From an uncultured Tateyamaria sp. (GTDB lineage Bacteria; Pseudomonadota; Alphaproteobacteria; Rhodobacterales; Rhodobacteraceae): 64,000 nucleotides of DNA. Numbering within the stretch: position 1 is the first letter of the stretch; each line of letters begins with the position of its first letter. A program made the translations under genes and the position numbers. The DNA lies in contig NZ_CANMBJ010000006.1 of assembly GCF_947496075.1 (NCBI RefSeq), positions 605,001 through 669,000 of the forward strand, read 5' to 3'. Shown here one piece after another: positions 59,726 through 64,000 of the stretch. The notes beneath the pieces are model-generated. The model was not told the DNA's origin. It made no database searches and saw nothing but the letters and a program-made list of their open reading frames with translations.

Positions 59726-62125
59726 TCAACGCCTTGGCTTTGCCCTAAGCGTGGGGTCTGCTTGCGTTGGGTCTTCGGGCCAGGGGTGTTTCGGATATTG
59801 CCCGCGCATGTCCTTGCGTACATCGGCATAGGAATTGGCCCAGAAGCCGGGCAGGTCCGACGTAACCTGTACAGGGCGTTGGGCAGGGGACAACAGGGTA
59901 ACTTGTAGTGGCACATTGCCCACCACCGGATGTCGGGTGACGCCAAACATTTCCTGCAGGCGCACAGAGATGCCCGGCACGTCTTCATCATAGTCGATGG
60001 GGATGTGACGACCGAGAGGTGTTTCAAAATGCCCCGGTACCGCGCGATCAAGTTTTTGCAGCATGTCCCACCCAAGATGCGCCTGCAATGCGGGCAAGAT
60101 GTCGAACGCCTTCCAGTCTGACGTTGTGCGGATTCCGGTAAGGTGCGGGAGCAACCATGTCTCGAGGGAGCTGAGTAGTGTATCTTCGCTCAGATCGGGA
60201 AATTCGTTTCCCATCAGACGCGCACGCGCCATCAGCCGTTTTGCGCCTTTGGACGGTCGCAGACCCATCTGCCGAATACCGTCGATCATCGCCATCGCCA
60301 CCGCCTCATCTGGCGCTGCGTGCCATGGTTGGTCTTCGAGGATCAGCGCACCAAACTGACGTTGCGTGCGGGCCTGAACTGCCCCATCCCGTTTGGACCA
60401 CAAGCAGATGTCTTTCCACTGGATTTGGTCGGCAAAAAGGTCTTCCAACTCTGACATCGTCAAAGCTGTTGCTTGCCTGATCCGCGCTTCGCGTGGGTTG
60501 CCGTCAAGGTCTGTCGCCACGATAAGCCGCTGCCCAGCAAGGGCATCGCCTTCGGGCATGATGGCGCCCTTGCCGCCGGACAGGACATAGCGCGGTTGGT
60601 CACCGGAACGCCTCAGTCCGATGCGGTCAGGATAGGCAAGACTGGCCATTGCCGCCGCTGTAAGCGGTGGGGCACCCTGCTGCTTCGCGGCCAGCCTTTT
60701 TGCCTCTTGCCTAATCCGGGCTATCGCCCCGAGATGGACACTGTCGCCAAAGTCACCGGGGTTCTTGAGCGCGCGTAACCTAAGACCAAGATCCACCCCT
60801 CTTCCCCGTAGCGGATCTCGATCGCTCAGCAAAGCGGCCAGCGGTGCGGCCTGTTTGCCAGCCATCACCAGCATATGGGCAAGCCTGGGGTGCAACGGCT
60901 GCCGGGCAAGCCGCCGCCCATGATCAGTGATCCGGTTTTGAGCGTCGAGGGCACCAAGCATTTGCAAGACGGCGCGCGCTTCGGCCAGACGTCCTTCGTG
61001 GGGTGGCGTGACAAACCGCAGGTCATTCTCGCCTCCACCCCAGATGGCAAGTTCAAGCGCAAAGCTGGCCAGATCGCCTGCGCTGATTTCGGGCGGCGGG
61101 AAGGCGGCAAGCGCGCCGTCCTCGCCCTTTGTCCAAAGTTTGTATGCGACGCCGGGGGCGACGCGGCCCGCACGGCCCGCACGTTGTGTGGCTTCAGCGC
61201 GGGTCACCTTTTCTGTGATCAGGCGCGACATGCCCGATGACGGATCGAATTGCGCGCGACGGGCACGGCCACCATCAACGACGATGCGGATGTCCGGAAT
61301 GGTCAGCGAGGTCTCTGCAATTGCTGTGGCCAGCACGATCTTGCGTTGGTCAGACGGGGAAATGGCGGCGCGCTGTGCTTTGAAGTCCATGGCACCAAAA
61401 AGCGGCTGCACATTGGGCAGATCGGACAGGAACGCTGCGGTACGACGGATTTCTCCTTCTCCTGGTAGAAAAGCAAGCAGGCCGCCTGGCTCGTTTGCAT
61501 AGGCCGTGCGGATCAGGTCCGCCATCGCGCTTTCGAAGCGGGTCGTTTTCGCAAGCGGGCGGTCCAGCCAATGCGCCGCGACATCATAGTTCTTGCCCTC
61601 GGATGTCAGGATCGGAGCCTGCATCACGTCGGCCACCGGTGCAGCATCCAGCGTGGCAGACATGGCCAGCAGGATCAGGTCGTCCCGTAAGGCCTCGGCC
61701 ACCTCCAAGCACAGGGCAAGACCCAGATCGGCGTTCAAAGACCGTTCATGGAATTCATCAAAGATCACCGCGCCCACGCCCGGCAGGTCCGAAGCGTCTT
61801 GCAGCATCCTTGTCAGGATTCCCTCGGTCACGACTTCGACGCGGGTAGATGAACCAACAGTGCTGTCCCCGCGGATGCGATACCCGACAGTTTGCCCGGT
61901 TCGTTCGCCAAGTGTTGTTGCCATTCGGTCTGCGGCCGTGCGCGCGGCCAGTCGACGGGGTTCCAGCATGAGAATGCGCCCGTCGGTCAACCCGGCATCA
62001 AGTATGGCCAACGGCACCCGGGTGGTTTTGCCCGCACCCGGCGGCGCCTGAAGGACAGCGCGCCCGTGCTGGCGCAATGCGTCCATCAGATCAGGCAGAA
62101 TGTCATCGATAGGCAAGCGGGTCAT
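59726..62125 (-). CDS. hrpB: ATP-dependent helicase HrpB
   Basis: A 799-residue DEAH-family helicase. Motif I is QAPPGAGKTTRVPL (residues 26-39), motif II is VIFDEFHERSLN, motif III is LAMSATLD and motif VI is EATQRAGRAGRVAPG. The HA2 and HrpB C-terminal domains complete the length. HrpB is thought to act on RNA or nucleic-acid structures; its role in most bacteria is not defined. The start ATG at 62125 (MTRLPIDDILPDL) is chosen. It converges with panE and is divergent from meaB. Confidence 0.93.
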   Translation of the reverse strand: MTRLPIDDILPDLMDALRQHGRAVLQAPPGAGKTTRVPLAILDAGLTDGRILMLEPRRLAARTAADRMATTLGERTGQTVGYRIRGDSTVGSSTRVEVVTEGILTRMLQDASDLPGVGAVIFDEFHERSLNADLGLALCLEVAEALRDDLILLAMSATLDAAPVADVMQAPILTSEGKNYDVAAHWLDRPLAKTTRFESAMADLIRTAYANEPGGLLAFLPGEGEIRRTAAFLSDLPNVQPLFGAMDFKAQRAAISPSDQRKIVLATAIAETSLTIPDIRIVVDGGRARRAQFDPSSGMSRLITEKVTRAEATQRAGRAGRVAPGVAYKLWTKGEDGALAAFPPPEISAGDLASFALELAIWGGGENDLRFVTPPHEGRLAEARAVLQMLGALDAQNRITDHGRRLARQPLHPRLAHMLVMAGKQAAPLAALLSDRDPLRGRGVDLGLRLRALKNPGDFGDSVHLGAIARIRQEAKRLAAKQQGAPPLTAAAMASLAYPDRIGLRRSGDQPRYVLSGGKGAIMPEGDALAGQRLIVATDLDGNPREARIRQATALTMSELEDLFADQIQWKDICLWSKRDGAVQARTQRQFGALILEDQPWHAAPDEAVAMAMIDGIRQMGLRPSKGAKRLMARARLMGNEFPDLSEDTLLSSLETWLLPHLTGIRTTSDWKAFDILPALQAHLGWDMLQKLDRAVPGHFETPLGRHIPIDYDEDVPGISVRLQEMFGVTRHPVVGNVPLQVTLLSPAQRPVQVTSDLPGFWANSYADVRKDMRGQYPKHPWPEDPTQADPTLRAKPRR

Positions 62126-62200
62126 ATGTCGCCTTATGGCGCAACCGTCATGGGTCGCCAACTCTGGACATTTTTAACATGCCCACGCAGAAACGCGCGT

Positions 62201-63175
62201 ATGGATACAAAGGATCTTGCTGAACGGATTGCAGCCGGCGAGCGGCGGGCGCTGGCACGCGGTATCACGCTGGTTGAAAGCGGACGGGCCGATCATCGGG
62301 TGCAGGCGGCCGAGGTATTGGCTGCATTGCCACGAGATCGGCAGTCGCTGCGGATTGGATTGTCCGGCACACCGGGCGTCGGCAAATCAACCTTTATCGA
62401 GGCGTTCGGAATGACGCTTGTACAGGCTGGGTTGCGCGTCGCGGTTCTTGCCGTTGATCCGTCCTCTGCCCGGTCCGGCGGTTCGATCCTGGGCGACAAG
62501 ACACGCATGGACCGGCTGAGCCGCGAACCGGCTGCTTTCATTCGCCCGTCGCCGAGCCAGACTCATCTGGGCGGCGTGGCCCGACGGACGCGCGAGGCGG
62601 TCGCCTTGTGCGAAGGCGCCGGGTTCGACGTGGTGCTGATTGAAACGGTTGGTGTCGGGCAGTCCGAAACGGTTGTGGCGCAGATGTCCGACCTGTTTCT
62701 GTTGCTGCTGGCTCCGGCGGGTGGGGATGAGCTGCAGGGGGTCAAGCGCGGGATCATGGAGATGGCCGACATGATCCTGATCAACAAGGCGGATGGTGAT
62801 CTGAAACCCGCCGCGACGCGCACCTGTGCCGACTATGCCGGCGCTTTGCGCTTGTTGCGCAAGCGTCCCCAGGACCCGGACGGATTTCCCAAGGCGATGA
62901 TGGTGTCGGCGATGACCGGAGAAGGTCTGGACGCCGCGTGGACCGACATGCAGGCGCTGATGGACTGGCGAAAGCAAGCGGGTTTCTTTGCTGCAACCCG
63001 TGCTGCGCAAGCGCGTTACTGGTTCGAAGACGATGTGCGCGCAGGCCTGCTCGCACGGTTGGACAGACCAACGGCGCGGGCCGCGCTTGGCAAACTGGCG
63101 GCCGAGGTTGAGGCGGGAACGCGCAGTCCTTCGGCGGCCGCACAGATGTTCCTGACAGAACATCTGGATGGCTGA
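62201..63175 (+). CDS. meaB: Methylmalonyl-CoA mutase-associated GTPase MeaB
   Basis: A 324-residue G3E-family GTPase that protects and loads adenosylcobalamin-dependent acyl-CoA mutases. G1 is LSGTPGVGKSTF (residues 55-66), G3-like VVLIETVGVGQSE, and G4 is LINKADGD. The N-terminus MDTKDLAERIAAGERRALARGITLVES is typical. It overlaps the next gene by 8 bases. The mutase itself is not in the window; in this group it usually acts in propionyl-CoA or ethylmalonyl-CoA metabolism. Confidence 0.93.
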   Translation: MDTKDLAERIAAGERRALARGITLVESGRADHRVQAAEVLAALPRDRQSLRIGLSGTPGVGKSTFIEAFGMTLVQAGLRVAVLAVDPSSARSGGSILGDKTRMDRLSREPAAFIRPSPSQTHLGGVARRTREAVALCEGAGFDVVLIETVGVGQSETVVAQMSDLFLLLLAPAGGDELQGVKRGIMEMADMILINKADGDLKPAATRTCADYAGALRLLRKRPQDPDGFPKAMMVSAMTGEGLDAAWTDMQALMDWRKQAGFFAATRAAQARYWFEDDVRAGLLARLDRPTARAALGKLAAEVEAGTRSPSAAAQMFLTEHLDG

Positions 63176-63968
63176 CCCCAAACGCGTCTTCGATGGCGAT
63201 CTGCTGCGCGCCGACCTCTTCAATCCGTCGGGGCGACGCCTGTTCGTCAGTTTCCGTCAACGCATAGCAGTTGATGGGGCATTCAGCCGCCCTAACCCGG
63301 TACGTAGTTTCATCGCGCAAGACCACGCGCATCTGCACATTCAGTCGCGGTTCAACGACTGGTTTGTCAATGACGAGACCGAAGCGCTTGAACACTGTTT
63401 GGCAGACGCCCTGCGCGGGTATGGTCGACGGGTGGCGATGGGGTTTTCAATGGGGGGTTACGCAGCGTTGCGGCTGTCGCGTTGTCTTGATCTGCGCCAC
63501 GTGATGCTTGTGTCACCGCAGGTGTCGATCCACCCGGATGTGGTGCCGTTCGACAAGCGTTTTCGTGGGTCGTCCGGCGGCTTCCACTTTGCGCAAGGGG
63601 ACTTGGGCATACATGGGCGGCGTCAATTGGCCGGGACAGTGATCGTGGATCCGTTCCGCGCGCTGGACATGCGCAATGCCCACATGATTCAAACCCTGTT
63701 CCCACGGATCGGGCTGGCGCGGACGGCGTGTTCTGGTCATCCGGCCAGTCGTGTGTTGCGCGAAGCGGGGCAGTTTCCGGCCTTGCAGCGCATGTTGTTT
63801 GACCCACCCGTCTCATCTGGCGCAGTGACTGTGCTGCACCGGAACGCCCGCCGTCATTCTGCCATTTACTGGAAAAAACTCGCTGAGCTTGCTACGCTGC
63901 GCAAGCGTGCTGACCTTGCAAGGGTTGCTATGTCGCGCGCGACTGCTCTTGGCAGGTCTAGGGGTTGA
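63168..63968 (+). CDS. Alpha/beta-hydrolase-like protein of unknown function
   Basis: A 266-residue protein. The segment VAMGFSMGGYAALRLSRCLD (residues 89-108) contains a G-x-S-x-G-G nucleophile elbow with Ser94, and VMLVSPQVSIHP follows as the next strand, so an alpha/beta-hydrolase fold is likely. A DDE-like acid and His partner cannot be fixed by eye (candidate histidines are RNAHMIQTLF and VLHRNARRH). There is no signal peptide. The gene overlaps meaB by 8 bases, so it may be translationally coupled. The substrate is unknown. Confidence 0.65.
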   Translation: MADPKRVFDGDLLRADLFNPSGRRLFVSFRQRIAVDGAFSRPNPVRSFIAQDHAHLHIQSRFNDWFVNDETEALEHCLADALRGYGRRVAMGFSMGGYAALRLSRCLDLRHVMLVSPQVSIHPDVVPFDKRFRGSSGGFHFAQGDLGIHGRRQLAGTVIVDPFRALDMRNAHMIQTLFPRIGLARTACSGHPASRVLREAGQFPALQRMLFDPPVSSGAVTVLHRNARRHSAIYWKKLAELATLRKRADLARVAMSRATALGRSRG

Positions 63969-64000
63969 CGAATCTTGGTTGAGCGCATACCAGCCGCTGA

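Noticed and set aside
1-64000. tRNA, rRNA, CRISPR, prophage or transposase genes
   Set aside because: I looked in the gaps on both strands for cloverleaf ends, regularly spaced repeats and DDE/recombinase motifs and saw none. A covariance search would be needed to be certain about small RNAs.

Overview
The window looks like chromosomal DNA of a marine alphaproteobacterium of the Roseobacter group (Rhodobacterales). This is inferred from gene content: a GcrA cell-cycle regulator, a hisS-hisZ-hisG block with short-form HisG, a B12-dependent class II ribonucleotide reductase, a DUF1489 protein, a complete TRAP transporter, a glycine-riboswitch-controlled gcvTHP operon, an opgC-opgG-opgH glucan operon, kpsT/kpsE with kdsA, and the MeaB GTPase. 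The DNA is GC-rich, densely coding, and full of ATGA or GTGA stop/start overlaps. I saw no rRNA, tRNA, CRISPR array, prophage or transposase gene.

Layout. 1-6821 (minus strand): xdhA-xdhB-xdhC followed by a purine/nucleoside-type ABC ATPase and a permease that runs off the left edge. This is a purine import and xanthine oxidation unit. 6953-7811: an ArsR-type regulator with an SRPBCC protein, preceded by an operator-like inverted repeat. 7860-16269 (mostly plus): dnaE, a lipoprotein, slyX (minus), and the overlapping hisS-hisZ-hisG operon. 16518-19364: a DUF1489 gene divergent from nrdJ, with an NrdR-box-like site between them.

19520-28128: the most interesting block, a divergent catabolic locus. 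A FAD D-amino-acid-dehydrogenase-like enzyme and a DctPQM TRAP transporter lie on the minus strand. A GntR/FCD regulator, an Asp/Glu-racemase-fold protein, an enolase-superfamily (MLE-type) enzyme and a thiamine-diphosphate (ThDP) enzyme lie on the plus strand. Together they look like an importer plus a pathway for a chiral carboxylate or amino acid that I cannot name. 28163-32750: the glycine cleavage system behind a tandem glycine riboswitch. 32947-38245: a GNAT acetyltransferase, then an operon kpsT-kpsE-kdsA-phosphohexomutase for KDO-linked capsule export, without kpsM.

38480-42486: an ArsR-controlled metal(loid) permease, a UDG-family protein with an SseB protein, and an exported YHS protein followed by an anchored rhodanese. 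42721-48739: osmoregulated periplasmic glucan genes plus a TTC38-like repeat protein. 48912-51768: a ThDP enzyme with a CaiB/BaiF CoA-transferase. 51862-54678: copper efflux copA-cueR behind a textbook MerR-family promoter whose geometry suggests a leaderless copA mRNA. 54754-56323: gcrA with a terminator-like hairpin in its leader, and a DMT exporter. 56571-63968: argD-argF-panE, hrpB (minus), meaB and an alpha/beta-hydrolase-like protein.

Noncoding highlights are a 35-bp inverted-repeat pair (12496-12735) with a diverged third copy (643-681), an intrinsic terminator between dctP and dctQ, and several operator-like palindromes next to regulators. All functional calls come from reading translated motifs; no database search was run.
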